The notes below the pieces were generated by a model, which was given only the letters and a program-made list of their open reading frames with translations, did not search any database and was not told where the DNA came from. Made by a program: the position numbers and the translations under genes. From Spirochaetaceae bacterium bin103 (lineage in GTDB: Bacteria; Spirochaetota; Spirochaetia; SZUA-6; Bin103), in assembly GCA_002238925.1 (NCBI GenBank), contig MPNH01000010.1, forward strand, positions 30,630-94,629: a stretch of 64,000 nt of DNA, written 5' to 3'. Of the stretch, positions 8,722-17,858 are shown one piece after another. Each line of letters begins with the position of its first letter. Position 1 is the first letter of the stretch.

Positions 8722-9492
8722 GTGCCTGTTTCCATCGCCGAGTCGGAAGCTCATAAGGGGCGGCTGTTCGAACGCCTGATGAAGACCTACTTCATCAAGG
8801 ACCCCATCTACAGAGAACGGTTCTCCGCAGTCTGGCTCTGGGCCGAGTGGGCTGCTGAACGTCCCGATTTCGATGGCACCGACACGGGAATCGACCTGGT
8901 TGCAGAGGAGCGCGACGGCAGCGGGTACTGCGCCATTCAGTGCAAGTGCTACGCCCCCGGCACGCGAATCTCGAAGCCTCATCTCGATTCGTTCATCGCC
9001 GCCTCGGCACGCGAACCGTTCACGGCCCGTATCGTCGTCGACACTGGCGACGAGTGGGGCACGACCGCCCGCAAGGCCATCGCGCATCTCAAGCCCTCTT
9101 GCTTCGTGCTTCGCTTCGGCGATCTGGCCAGCCGCCCGTTCGACTGGCCAGACCTCGGACGTGACGAACCTGAGAACCCGTCCTATCAGCACGAGCCTTA
9201 CAGCTTGCGGCCGCATCAGCAGGCCGCATTCGACGATGTGATCAGAGGATTCCAGACGGATGACCGCGGTAAGCTGGTGATGGCATGCGGCACGGGCAAG
9301 ACCTTCGTCGCACTCCGGATAGCGGAAGCGGTCGCAGGCATCGGCGGCCGGGCGCTGTACCTCGTGCCGTCGATCGCGCTGTTCGCACAGTCGATGCGGG
9401 AGTGGGCGACCCAGCAGACGGTACGACACCGCTACATCGGGATCTGTTCCGACACAAGCGCCGGGAAAAACGACGAGGATCTCGTGACGTAG
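8722..9492 (+). pseudogene. Truncated Type ISP restriction-modification / Mrr-helicase gene (5' fragment)
   Basis: A 256-residue fragment from GTG 8722. Residues 12-110 match the Mrr-like nuclease domain of Type ISP enzymes (LlaGI/LlaBIII type): ERLMKTYFIKDPIYRERF, then GTDTGIDLVAEE and AIQCKCY, giving the PD-(D/E)xK-like D...QxK core. A linker (LRPHQQAAFDDVI) leads into the first helicase motifs: Walker A MACGTGKTF and motif Ia LVPSIALFAQSMREW. The frame then ends at TAG 9490, whereas intact ISP proteins run to about 1500-1600 residues with DEAD, methyltransferase and recognition domains. None follow here. Neither the 209 nt before it nor the 160 nt after shows a recognisable gene. Confidence 0.75.
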
Positions 9493-9653
9493 TAACCGGT
9501 GACCGCGATCGCCTGAAGCGTAGGCGACGTGGCTTCGATGGCATCAAGGTACAACTCCCAGCCATTTTTCTTGGGTCCCATTCGGCGGCGGCGAGTGGCC
9601 GTCCCCAGCCGTCCGCATGAGAGGCGGGGTCGATTTCGTGGTAGGCTGGCGCG

Positions 9654-11379
9654 GTGAGTGACCGCCCCAACATCCTGGTGCTGATGACCGATCAGCAGCG
9701 CGCCGACGCCATGAGCTGCGCCGGCAATCCGATCCTGCGCACGCCCGCCATGGACGCCATCGCGGCTTCCGGCGTGCGCTTTACCAATGCGTGCGCGTCC
9801 ACCCCGGTGTGCGTGGCCTCGCGGATGAGCTTCATTACCGGCCACCGCGCGGCGCGTACCCACTGGGTGGACAACAACGCCCGGCCCGGCCCGGTGCCGG
9901 AGCTGCCGACCATGATGAGCTTGCTCCTGCGCGCCGGCTACTGGACCCACGGCGTCGGCAAGATGCATTTCCGTGGCCGCTCCTACGGCTTGCGCAACCT
10001 GCTCACGATGGAGGAGGGGGTCGCACACCGCGTCGACGACGACTACCTGCGCTCCCTGCGCGACGCCGGCGTGCAGGCGCGCTTTCCCAAGGGGATGCGC
10101 GACCTGCTCTACTTCCAGCCGCAGACCAGCGGTGTGCCGGTGCAGCACAGCGCCAGCAACTGGGTCGCCGACCGCTCCGTCGATTTCCTGCGCGAGCACG
10201 CCCGCTACCGCTCCGACCAGCCGTTCTTCCTGTGGTCCTCCTGGATCGCCCCGCATCCGCCGTTCGCCCCCAGCGAGCCGTACGACACGCTGTACGATCC
10301 GGCCGCCATGCCGCTGCCGGAATACGCCGACCGGCCGGTGCACGACCTGCCCGCGGCGCTGTGGCCGCACCGCGCCCGCCTGGACGGCGCCCACCGCGAC
10401 CCGGACCGCATGCGCCGCATCCGCGCCCTCTACTACGGCCTGATCGGCCAGGTCGACGACGGCATAGCGCGGATCATGGCCACGCTGCGCGAACTGGGCC
10501 TGGACGAAGACACGGTGGTGCTGTTTACCGCCGACCACGGCGAGATGCTCGGCGATCACGGCCTGTCGCAGAAGAACTGCCCCTACGAACCGTCGGTGCG
10601 GGTGCCGCTGCTGCTGCGCTGGCCGGGACGGACGCACGCCGGCGCCACCTGCGACGATCCGGTCGGTCTGACCGACGTGCTGCCCACCCTCGTGGACGAG
10701 TTGGCCCTGGAATACCCCGCCGACCAGGGCCCGCTGCCGGGCGAAAGCTTGCTCGGCAAAACCGGCGGCGGCCTCGCCTCCGGGCGCGGCGACTACGTGA
10801 TCGACTACGGTCAAGGCCCGCGCCGCGGGGCGGGGCGCTTAGTGAACGGACTCGGGTCAGGGCGCGCGCCGCTGGATCGCCGTGCGCCCCCGCCGCCACA
10901 AGTACGCCCTGTTCGCCTGCGACGGCGGCCGCGAGGAGCTGTACGACCTGCAATCCGATCCGCGCGAGCGCACCAACCTCGCCGCCGCGCAGCCCGATCT
11001 GGCCGCCGCGTTCCGAGAACGCGCACTGGAATGGGAGCGCACTTCAGGCCTGGCGCAAGCGCCGGGGGAGTCCGCCTCATTCGACGGCCCCCGGTTCCGC
11101 ACCTGGCCGACTCCCGTCCGCGTCCCGTCCGAAGAGGAATTACAAGACGTGGCGATCAACGAGGGGCCGTGGCCGAAGCGCGTTCCTGCTGACGAGGCCG
11201 CCGCCCTGGAGAGCTTCGCCGCCGCCTTCACCCGCGCCATCGGCAAGGAGACCACCCTCAGCCCCGGCAAGCTCTCCGTTGCCAGCTACAAGCGCAAGAT
11301 CAGCCGCCTCGGCCCGCGCGACCCGGGCGGCGAATCCCTGGCAGGTACGCCCTGGGAGCAAGCCTGGCACGACGCCTGA
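9654..11379 (+). CDS. Sulfatase (FGly-type arylsulfatase family), interrupted by a frameshift
   Basis: Alkaline-phosphatase-superfamily sulfatase that would hydrolyse sulfate esters. The start is GTG 9654 (MSDRPNILVLMTDQQ), with calcium-binding Asp residues in the first strand. CVASR (C53) is the formylglycine consensus C-x-[PA]-x-R. GVGKMHFRG and TADHGEMLGDHG follow. Near 10845-10870, in a G/C-rich stretch, the frame shifts by one: the first frame runs into low-quality Arg/Pro sequence, while the +1 frame continues correctly (WIAVRPRRHKYALF, EELYDLQSDP) to a stop at 11379. Intact length would be about 575 residues. No signal peptide is visible. Either a true pseudogene or a sequencing error. 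Confidence 0.75.
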
Positions 11380-11394
11380 AAAAAGAGGATTTGA

Positions 11395-12546
11395 CTACTT
11401 GTAGGGGTCGGCGGCGTCGCGCAGGCCGTCGCCGACGGCGTTATAGCACAGCACCGTCACGAACACGAAGAGCCCCGGGATCAGCAGCCACGGGTTCAGC
11501 GCAATCACGCTCACGTTGGAGGCCTGCTGGAGTTGGACGCCCCAGCTCACCGTCGGGGAAGTCAGACCCAGGCCCAGGAAACTCAGGCCGGTCTCGCCGA
11601 TGATCATCCCCGGAATCGCCAGGGTAACGTGCACGATCAGGTAGCCGACGAAATTGGGCAGCATGTGCCCGGTGATGACCCGGAGGTTGTTGGTGCCGGC
11701 CACCTTCGCCGCCGTAACGAAGTCCTCTTCGCGGAGTTGCAGGATCTTGCCGCGCACCGTACGCGCCAGCCCCGTCCAGCCGAGAATCGACAGGATCACC
11801 GACATCAGGAAGTACTTGGTTACCGGCGGCCACTCCAGCGGTATGGCCGCGGCCAGCGCCATCCACAGCGGCAACCCCGGCATTGCCTCAATGAACTCCA
11901 CGATGCGCTGGATGATCATGTCCACGCCGCCGCCGAGCAGGCCGGAGGCGCCGCCGAGCAGGGCGCCGAGCACGAAACTGAGCGCAATGCCGACCAGGCC
12001 GATGGACAGCGAGATCTGCGCGCCGTGGATGACGCGGGTCAACACGTCGCGGCCCAGGTCGTCGGCCCCGAACAGGTACACCACCCCCGGCTCGTCGACG
12101 CCGAACAGGCGAATTCTGGACTCGATCAGGCCCCACAGCTTGTAGGGTTCCCCGCGGACGAACAATCTGATCGGGTAACGCGTCTCCCGGTCTTCGGAGA
12201 ACACCAGCAGGAACGTCGCCGGATCCCGCTCCTGCGCCAGGCCGTACACGAACGGCATCTGCAGCCTGCCGTCGTGGAACACGTGCACCCGCGTCGGCGG
12301 CAGGAACGCCAATTCCGTTCGGCTCCGGATCTTGTCATAGGGCGAAAAGAACCCGGCAAAGACCGCCGTGAAGTACAGCACGGCCAGAATAACCGCCGAC
12401 ACCACCGCCAGCTTGTGGCGCGTGAACTTGCGCCGCATCAGCACCCAGTGGGATGCGACGTAATACTGTTCCCGTTGTTCCTCGGCCCGGCTGGCGGCCG
12501 CTGACTGCGTCGGCGCGTGCATCGGCGCCCGCGTCTCGGTGCTCAT
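11395..12546 (-). CDS. Oligopeptide-type ABC transporter permease (OppC/DppC-like)
   Basis: Inner-membrane permease of a peptide/nickel-type (PepT) importer, 383 residues. It has an N-terminal cytoplasmic tail, a first helix LAVVSAVILAVLYFTAVFAG, a long periplasmic loop (about 110 residues before YLFGADDLGRDVLTRVIHG), then five more helices and the EAA-type loop VTAAKVAGTNNLRVITGHMLP. FGADDLGRDV is the OppC hallmark. The ATG at 12546 overlaps the oppB-like stop by 1 nt (TGATG), showing coupling. It is last in a binding protein-OppB-OppC operon. No OppD/F ATPase follows. Confidence 0.9.
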   Translation of the reverse strand: MSTETRAPMHAPTQSAAASRAEEQREQYYVASHWVLMRRKFTRHKLAVVSAVILAVLYFTAVFAGFFSPYDKIRSRTELAFLPPTRVHVFHDGRLQMPFVYGLAQERDPATFLLVFSEDRETRYPIRLFVRGEPYKLWGLIESRIRLFGVDEPGVVYLFGADDLGRDVLTRVIHGAQISLSIGLVGIALSFVLGALLGGASGLLGGGVDMIIQRIVEFIEAMPGLPLWMALAAAIPLEWPPVTKYFLMSVILSILGWTGLARTVRGKILQLREEDFVTAAKVAGTNNLRVITGHMLPNFVGYLIVHVTLAIPGMIIGETGLSFLGLGLTSPTVSWGVQLQQASNVSVIALNPWLLIPGLFVFVTVLCYNAVGDGLRDAADPYK

Positions 12547-13541
12547 CACATCTGTTTCTCGAACCGGATGCGCGGATCCACCACCACCAGCAGGAGGTCC
12601 GATATCAGCGTGCCGAACAGCCCCAGCGAACCCAGGAACAGGATCAGGCTGGCGGCAATCTGCAGGTCCTGCTCCAGGAGCGCGGTCAGCAGCAGCGGGC
12701 CCACCGTGGGCAGGCTCAGCACGATCGACACCAGCGCCTCGCCGGACACCACACCCGCCAGCAGACCCGCCAGGCCGGACACCATCGGATTGATCGCCAG
12801 CCGGATCGGGTACTTGAACAGCAGGCGGCCCTCGCGTACGCCCTTGGCACGCGCGGTCACCACGTACTGCCTGCCCAGTTCGTCCATCAGCGTGGTGCGC
12901 AGCACGCGGATCATCCCGGCCGTGCCGGCGGTGCCGATCACGAACAGCGGCACCGGCAGGTGCTTCATCAGGTCGATTACCTTGGCGAAGCTCCACGGCG
13001 CCACCAGGTACTCGGGCGAAAACAGGCCGCCCGGGCTCCAGCCGAAGTAGCGCTGGAACAGGAACATCAGGATGAGCGCGAGCAGGAAGTTGGGCGTGGC
13101 CAGCCCCATGAAACCGAATACCACGCCGGTGTAGTCGCCGACCGAGTAGGGATGGGTGGCCGAGTAGATCCCGATCGGGATCGCGATGATGTAGGTAACC
13201 ACCATGGTGGACAGCGAGATGACGATCGACAGCATGATACGCTCGCCGATCAGTTCCGCCACCGGCCGGTTGTGGGTGGCCGATTCACCGAAGTCGCCGC
13301 GGACGATGATGTTGGTAATCCACTTCCAGTACTGGATGTGGAACGGTTCCTTGAAGCCCCAGCGCTTGTTGAGCGCCTCGATGGCCGACTCGTCGAGCGT
13401 TACCCCGAACCGCTCCATGTAGTAGATGAAGTTGTCGATCCAGTCTCCCGGCGGCAGCTGAATCACCGCAAAGGCGACAAAGGACAGCATGATCAGCAGC
13501 AGGACCATGTAGAAAAGTCGCCGTCCGATGTAGCTGGCCAT
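12546..13541 (-). CDS. Oligopeptide-type ABC transporter permease (OppB/DppB-like)
   Basis: 331-residue permease with the OppB start MASYIGRRLFYMVLLLI and six helices. The cytoplasmic EAA loop is VVTARAKGVREGRLLFKYP, and GDFGESATHNRPVAELIGER precedes the second helix as in the family. It pairs with the OppC-like product. It is separated from the upstream binding-protein gene by 124 nt that hold a tandem repeat and a terminator-like hairpin, so permease expression is probably set below that of the binding protein. Confidence 0.9.
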   Translation of the reverse strand: MASYIGRRLFYMVLLLIMLSFVAFAVIQLPPGDWIDNFIYYMERFGVTLDESAIEALNKRWGFKEPFHIQYWKWITNIIVRGDFGESATHNRPVAELIGERIMLSIVISLSTMVVTYIIAIPIGIYSATHPYSVGDYTGVVFGFMGLATPNFLLALILMFLFQRYFGWSPGGLFSPEYLVAPWSFAKVIDLMKHLPVPLFVIGTAGTAGMIRVLRTTLMDELGRQYVVTARAKGVREGRLLFKYPIRLAINPMVSGLAGLLAGVVSGEALVSIVLSLPTVGPLLLTALLEQDLQIAASLILFLGSLGLFGTLISDLLLVVVDPRIRFEKQM

Positions 13542-13593
13542 CGTGCGAGCCTAAGCCCGCCAATGACCGCTGTCAAGGAAACCTCGGGCCCAG

Positions 13594-13624
13594 AAAAAGC
13601 GGCCGCCCGGGAGAGGACGGCCGC
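13594..13624 (-). terminator. Attenuator-like hairpin after the peptide-binding gene
   Basis: On the minus strand GCGGCCG (13624-13618) pairs with CGGCCGC (13605-13599) across a 12-nt loop, followed directly by five T residues (13598-13594). It lies between the binding protein stop and the OppB-like start, the same layout as in the sugar operon at 5196-5219. Confidence 0.55.
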
Positions 13625-13633
13625 CGTGGGGTC

Positions 13634-13684
13634 AGTTCTTAAAGAACGATAGTTCTCAAAGAACGCTAGTTCTTAAAGAACATC
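13634..13684. repeat. Three 17-bp tandem repeats, each an inverted repeat, across a gene end
   Basis: Units 13634-13650 (AGTTCTTAAAGAACGAT), 13651-13667 (AGTTCTCAAAGAACGCT) and 13668-13684 (AGTTCTTAAAGAACATC). Each contains GTTCTT-A-AAGAAC or a one-base variant, a near-perfect dyad. The third unit contains the last codons and stop of the binding-protein gene, so the array looks like tandem duplication of a gene's 3' end. The 17-bp period does not keep frame. Confidence 0.8.
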
Positions 13685-15570
13685 TGGTCGGCGTACAGGT
13701 TGAAGCCGATGTCGCCCTCGAAGAACGCCGGCACCTGGTCCGGCACGTTGCCGAGGTTGGAGCGATACACCATCACCATCGGGGCGGCTTGCACCACGCC
13801 GATGTTCCACAGCCACTCGGCCTGCAGCTCCCACGCCTTGGAGCTGGCTGCCCTCTGTTCGGGGCTGCCGTAGGGGTGCCTCTTGCTCTCCACGATCTGC
13901 GTTTGGAAGTACTCCTGCAGTTCCGGCGGCGGCTCCTCGCCCGGCAGGTCGCCGGTCTCCGTGGACGCCCCCGTTCTCCGGTTGTTCATTTCCTGCCACC
14001 AAATCCAGTACTGGTTCGCCATGTGGGACAGCGACTGGGTGTGGCCGCCGCCCGAGCTCAGGTAGTCCTGGAACTCGCCGATGGTCTCGTTCCAGCGCAC
14101 GAAGTCGATGGTGCCGCCCGACATGCCCTGGTCGATCACGCTGCCGTCCGCGGGGCGCAGCTCCAGACCGATGCCGACCGCCTCGAAGTCCTCCTTGACC
14201 AGCTCGTAGGCGCGCAGCGGCGTCTGCCCGTGGAACGCGTTGATCACGATGAACGGCTCGCCGTTGGGCAGCAGCCGGATGCCGTCGTTGTTGCGCTCGC
14301 CCAGACCGAGCGCGTCGAGCATCCGGTTGGCCTCGTCCGGGTCATGGCGCGCATACGGGTGGTCCTCGCCCCACTCCGGCCGGTAGATGCTGGCCAGCTT
14401 GGTAATGGTCATCTGCGACGGCGTGCCCTGGCCGAGCCACTGCGCCTCGTTGATCCGCTCGCGGTCGATCGCCAGCGAGATCGCGCGCCGGAACTCGACG
14501 TTCTCGAAGAACGGCCGCTTCGCCTCGTCCTTGATATTGAGGTTGAACGCATACGCCAGACCGGTGCCCTCGAACCACGCCTCGAGCAGGTTGAGGTTGT
14601 AGTTGCCGGACTGCTGCCCCTGCACCAGCAGCGGGTAGGCGTCCAGCGGGATCGTGGCGAAGTCCGCCTCACCGCCGATTACCTTCAGTCTCCGCGCCTC
14701 GCCGTCGGCGATGATCTGGATCAGTCCCGAATCGATGTAGGGAAGCTGCTGTCCGGCGCTGTCCACCGCGAAGTAGTACGGGTTGCGTTCCTTGAGGCGG
14801 AACGTCGGCTGCACGTCGGCGAGCATGAACGGCGCCATGGTGGGCCGCTCGATGTTGCGCTGTGGGCAGCAGAACGTGGAGTGATCGGAGAACGCATCCT
14901 GCCAGTTGTCGAAACCTTCTTCCTTGGCCATCGCGTTGGCGTTTTCGTTGTACTCGGCGTGCCACTGCTTCAGCCAGGTGCTCGGCTGGTAGAGCGTCCA
15001 GTCGGTGCCCTTGTAGGTGACCAGGTCCTGCGCCACCTTGGGATACGGCTCGCTATACTCGATCACCACCGTCAAGTCGTCCACGGCGGTCACGGTCTTG
15101 ACCTGCGAGGGGTACGCCCACACATAGCCCAGCTCCGCCTTCTGCATGTCGTTGAAGTGGAACGAAAAATCCTCGGCGGTGAATGGATCGCCGTTGGACC
15201 ACTTCGAACCCTCACGCAGGGTCAGGGTGAAGGTCATGTAGTCGTCGGAAAGGTGGTAGTCCAGGGCCAGGTCCGGCTCGAACGACCCGTCCAGGTCCAT
15301 CCGGATCGGGGTCGGCGTTCCCTCGGGATTCTCGCCCACCAGCGGCGCCCACGGGTTCGGGCTGTTGCCGAACACGATCACTTGCCCGCCGTAGGTGCCG
15401 ATCTCGTCGAACACCGCGCGCACCTTGGGCTCCAGCGGCAGCCGTTCCTCCACGGGCGGCAGCTCGCCGGCGGCAACCAGCGCCGCCAGCATGGGCGCCT
15501 CCTTGTAGTCGGCCCAGGCAGAAGCGACCATCAGCGGTACAACCGCTGCCATCAACAGGACTCTCTTCAT
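13666..15570 (-). CDS. Extracellular solute-binding protein, family 5 (peptide-type ABC importer)
   Basis: 634-residue periplasmic binding protein, the usual size for family 5 (OppA/DppA-like). The signal peptide is residues 1-20 (MKRVLLMAAVVPLMVASAWA). Family features include LREGSKWSNGDPFTAEDFSFH and FRRAISLAIDRERINEAQW. The start at 15570 is set by GGAGGAAGG five nt upstream. It heads the operon with OppB- and OppC-like permeases. The N-terminal block (GTYGGQVIVFGNSPNPW) resembles the subgroup found beside sugar-processing genes in many bacteria, so oligosaccharides are as plausible as peptides. Confidence 0.9.
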   Translation of the reverse strand: MKRVLLMAAVVPLMVASAWADYKEAPMLAALVAAGELPPVEERLPLEPKVRAVFDEIGTYGGQVIVFGNSPNPWAPLVGENPEGTPTPIRMDLDGSFEPDLALDYHLSDDYMTFTLTLREGSKWSNGDPFTAEDFSFHFNDMQKAELGYVWAYPSQVKTVTAVDDLTVVIEYSEPYPKVAQDLVTYKGTDWTLYQPSTWLKQWHAEYNENANAMAKEEGFDNWQDAFSDHSTFCCPQRNIERPTMAPFMLADVQPTFRLKERNPYYFAVDSAGQQLPYIDSGLIQIIADGEARRLKVIGGEADFATIPLDAYPLLVQGQQSGNYNLNLLEAWFEGTGLAYAFNLNIKDEAKRPFFENVEFRRAISLAIDRERINEAQWLGQGTPSQMTITKLASIYRPEWGEDHPYARHDPDEANRMLDALGLGERNNDGIRLLPNGEPFIVINAFHGQTPLRAYELVKEDFEAVGIGLELRPADGSVIDQGMSGGTIDFVRWNETIGEFQDYLSSGGGHTQSLSHMANQYWIWWQEMNNRRTGASTETGDLPGEEPPPELQEYFQTQIVESKRHPYGSPEQRAASSKAWELQAEWLWNIGVVQAAPMVMVYRSNLGNVPDQVPAFFEGDIGFNLYADQMFFKN

Positions 15571-15595
15571 GTAATCCTTCCTCCAGTAACAGACC

Positions 15596-15624
15596 ACGCT
15601 AAGCCATGCAATGGCAGTTGTCAA
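15596..15624 (-). promoter_or_regulatory. Strong sigma-70-type promoter for the peptide-type importer operon
   Basis: Minus strand TTGACA (15624-15619), 17-nt spacer, TAGCGT (15601-15596); the -35 hexamer is consensus. It lies about 25 nt before the start codon, leaving a leader with the GGAGGAAGG ribosome site. Confidence 0.6.
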
Positions 15625-15697
15625 ACTCGCCGGGGTGCGGCGGGTGCGGCGGCTGCGAGCCCGATCAGACGCCTCTAACCGGAAGCACCAGGCACGT

Positions 15698-15726
15698 TTG
15701 AGCACCCCGCCAGCCGGTGGTACGGT
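15698..15726 (+). promoter_or_regulatory. Promoter whose -10 abuts the PhyH start codon (leaderless candidate)
   Basis: TTGAGC (15698-15703), 17-nt spacer, TACGGT (15721-15726) with TGG immediately before it (extended -10). The ATG follows after only five bases, so transcription should begin at or next to the start codon. No ribosome site is visible. Confidence 0.45.
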
Positions 15727-15731
15727 AGGGT

Positions 15732-16538
15732 ATGGACGCGCGCCAGCAATACCTGTTCGATACCCGCGGCTACCTGGTTCTCGACGATGTCGTGTCGGCC
15801 GAACAGTGCCGGCGGTTGATCGCCGCGGTGCATGAATTGATCGACGTGCCCGACGCCGACCTGCCGGAGGGGGTGACCAGCAGCAACGAACTCACCCTCG
15901 CGCGGCTCGGCGATCTGACCAGCGCCGCGCCGGAGTTCTGCGAGCTGATCGACATCCCGTGCGTGATCGACCTCCTGAAGGTCATCATTCACCACCAGCT
16001 GCGCCTGGAGAACACCTACGCCTACGTCCGCCGCAAGGGGTTCGCCGGCCTGCGCATGCACGGCGGCGGGTCGTTCGACAGCAACGGCCAGGACCTTACG
16101 CTGATGTACCGCCACTTCAACGGGCGCATCTTCAGCGGCCATACCGTGGTGGCGTTCAACCTCACCGACGTCAGCGAGGAGGAAGGCGGCTTCGCCTGCA
16201 TCCCCGGCAGCCACAAGGCCAACTTTCCGATTCCCGAGGACATGAAGACACTCGAGAATGGGGTCGACCGCTCACTGATCCAATGCGTGCCGTGCCGCGC
16301 CGGCTCGGCGGTAATCTTCACCGAGGCGCTGTGCCACGGCGCCACCCCGTGGACCAGCGACCGCGAGCGAGTCACGCTGTTCTACAAGTATCACCACGCC
16401 GGCATGAAGTTTCACGGCTTCTTCCCGAGCCGTGCCGCCCTGGAGCGGATGACCCCGAGCCAGCGCTCCTTCTACATCGAGGTGTCCGCCGACCAGCGCG
16501 ACCCGCGCCAGCTCTACCCCGCCCCAGCCCGCGGCTGA
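15732..16538 (+). CDS. Phytanoyl-CoA dioxygenase (PhyH) family protein
   Basis: Fe(II)/2-oxoglutarate-dependent oxygenase-like protein, 268 residues, full family length. The N-terminus has the family motif YLFDTRGYLVLDDVVS. The core contains RMHGGGSFDSNGQD, FNLTDVSEEEGGFACIPGSHK (beta strand before the distal site), and CRAGSAVIFTEALCHGATPW with the distal His. The proximal metal ligands are probably in the RMHGGG segment. Substrate unknown; bacterial PhyH members hydroxylate small molecules rather than phytanoyl-CoA in many cases. It is followed, 84 nt on, by a Gfo/Idh/MocA oxidoreductase, a pairing common in sugar- or cyclitol-catabolic clusters. Confidence 0.85.
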   Translation: MDARQQYLFDTRGYLVLDDVVSAEQCRRLIAAVHELIDVPDADLPEGVTSSNELTLARLGDLTSAAPEFCELIDIPCVIDLLKVIIHHQLRLENTYAYVRRKGFAGLRMHGGGSFDSNGQDLTLMYRHFNGRIFSGHTVVAFNLTDVSEEEGGFACIPGSHKANFPIPEDMKTLENGVDRSLIQCVPCRAGSAVIFTEALCHGATPWTSDRERVTLFYKYHHAGMKFHGFFPSRAALERMTPSQRSFYIEVSADQRDPRQLYPAPARG

Positions 16539-16576
16539 CCCCGAATGCTCCCGCGGCGACGCTGCGCCGAAACTGG

Positions 16577-16605
16577 TTGGGATCTCCCGGCCCGTGCGTC
16601 ATAAT
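16577..16605 (+). promoter_or_regulatory. Promoter before the Gfo/Idh/MocA gene
   Basis: TTGGGA (16577-16582), 17-nt spacer, CATAAT (16600-16605). The gene start at 16623 is preceded by AGGAGGGCGGG, so this gene has a normal short leader with a ribosome site. Confidence 0.45.
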
Positions 16606-16622
16606 CGGGACAGGAGGGCGGG

Positions 16623-17816
16623 ATGAACGACAGACCGTACCGGGCGGCGCTCATCGGGTTGGGCAGGATCGCGGACACCATCGACGACGAGACCGTGGGC
16701 AGTGGCTGGCTGCGGCCTTTCAGCCACATGGGCAGCTACATGGACGTGCCCGAGGTGCAGGTGGTCGGCGCCGCCGACAAGTACCGTGAACAACGGGAAG
16801 TGTTCGGGCGGCGCTGGAGCGTGCCCGAAGACAAGCTGTACGAGAACTACCGGGAGATGCTCGAGCGGGAGCGCCCCGACATCGTCAGCATCTGTACCCA
16901 CGTCGCGCCGCGGGCGGAGATCACGCTGGACATCGTGCGCATGGTCCGGGAGGGACGCACCGGCGTGAAGTGCATCTGGGTGGAGAAGCCGATGGCGACC
17001 TCTCTGCAGGAGGCCGACGCGATGGTGGAGGCATGCCGCGAGGCGGGCGTGATCCTGATGTTGAACGCCATGCGCGCATCCGACGTGTACTACCGCCGGG
17101 CGCGCGCGCTGATCGACGAAGGCGCCCTGGGCAGGATGCTGCAGATTACCGCGCACGGGTCGGGGCCGCTGGCGCACATGGGCGTGCACTGGATCGGCGC
17201 CATGTGCGTGCTGGCCGGCGGCAGCGAGCGGGTGTCGTGGCTGGTGGGTGAGGCCGAGAGCGACGAGAAGGCGGACAGCGGCGGCGATCTGGCCGGCAAC
17301 GCCTACCTGGCGTTCGCAAACGGCGCGCGCGGTTTCTGCCGGATGATGCCGAGCGGCGCGTCCACCTGGACGCTCGACGCCATCGGCGAGCACGGTACGA
17401 TCTCCATCCGCAACGGCAACGAGGGCTACGAGTTCGAGGTGTGGCGGATGGGCGAACTCGTCGAGGGGGCCCGTCCGACCCCGGTGCGGTACGTGTTCCC
17501 GCGCCCGCAGCGCATCTGGAGCGCGGGTGTCGGGCAGGTCAAGGACGCCATCGCCTGCATCGAGACCGGCAAGACGCCCAACTGCTCGGGCGACATGGGG
17601 CGCCACCTGCTGGAGATCGCCATCGCGATTCGCGAATCGCACGTGCGCGGCAACGTCCGCGTGGACCTGCCGCTCGCCGACCGCAGCCTGGCGCTGCGCA
17701 GAGAATCAAACGACACGCCCGCCGCGCTCGCCAATCGCGGCCGGCCTGATCCCACCCACCTGCTCGCCACCATCGCCCGGCGCGAAGGCACCGACAAGCG
17801 GCGTCCACTCTCATAG
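16623..17816 (+). CDS. Gfo/Idh/MocA family NAD(P)-dependent oxidoreductase
   Basis: Two-domain dehydrogenase, 397 residues. The N-terminal Rossmann fold begins RAALIGLGRIADTI (GxGxxA variant) and runs to about residue 130, with the family's EKP motif in WVEKPMA carrying the catalytic-site Lys. The C-terminal alpha/beta domain includes MGVHWIGAM, the family His region near the substrate. It likely oxidises a hydroxyl of a sugar or inositol. Context supports cyclitol or sugar catabolism: PhyH upstream, an iolD-like/transaldolase/sulfatase operon convergent downstream. It ends 42 nt from the convergent sulfatase. Confidence 0.88.
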   Translation: MNDRPYRAALIGLGRIADTIDDETVGSGWLRPFSHMGSYMDVPEVQVVGAADKYREQREVFGRRWSVPEDKLYENYREMLERERPDIVSICTHVAPRAEITLDIVRMVREGRTGVKCIWVEKPMATSLQEADAMVEACREAGVILMLNAMRASDVYYRRARALIDEGALGRMLQITAHGSGPLAHMGVHWIGAMCVLAGGSERVSWLVGEAESDEKADSGGDLAGNAYLAFANGARGFCRMMPSGASTWTLDAIGEHGTISIRNGNEGYEFEVWRMGELVEGARPTPVRYVFPRPQRIWSAGVGQVKDAIACIETGKTPNCSGDMGRHLLEIAIAIRESHVRGNVRVDLPLADRSLALRRESNDTPAALANRGRPDPTHLLATIARREGTDKRRPLS

Positions 17817-17858
17817 CGGCATCGAGCCGCTGCGCATCAGGTGCCGGCGCTGGCCGGC

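Noticed and set aside
9493..9653. Minus-strand open stretch (KNGWELYLDAIEATSP) between the truncated ISP gene and the sulfatase.
   Set aside because: No recognisable family, no ribosome site; too short to separate from chance.
13634..13684. CRISPR-like direct repeats.
   Set aside because: Units are contiguous 17-mers with no spacers and no cas genes nearby.
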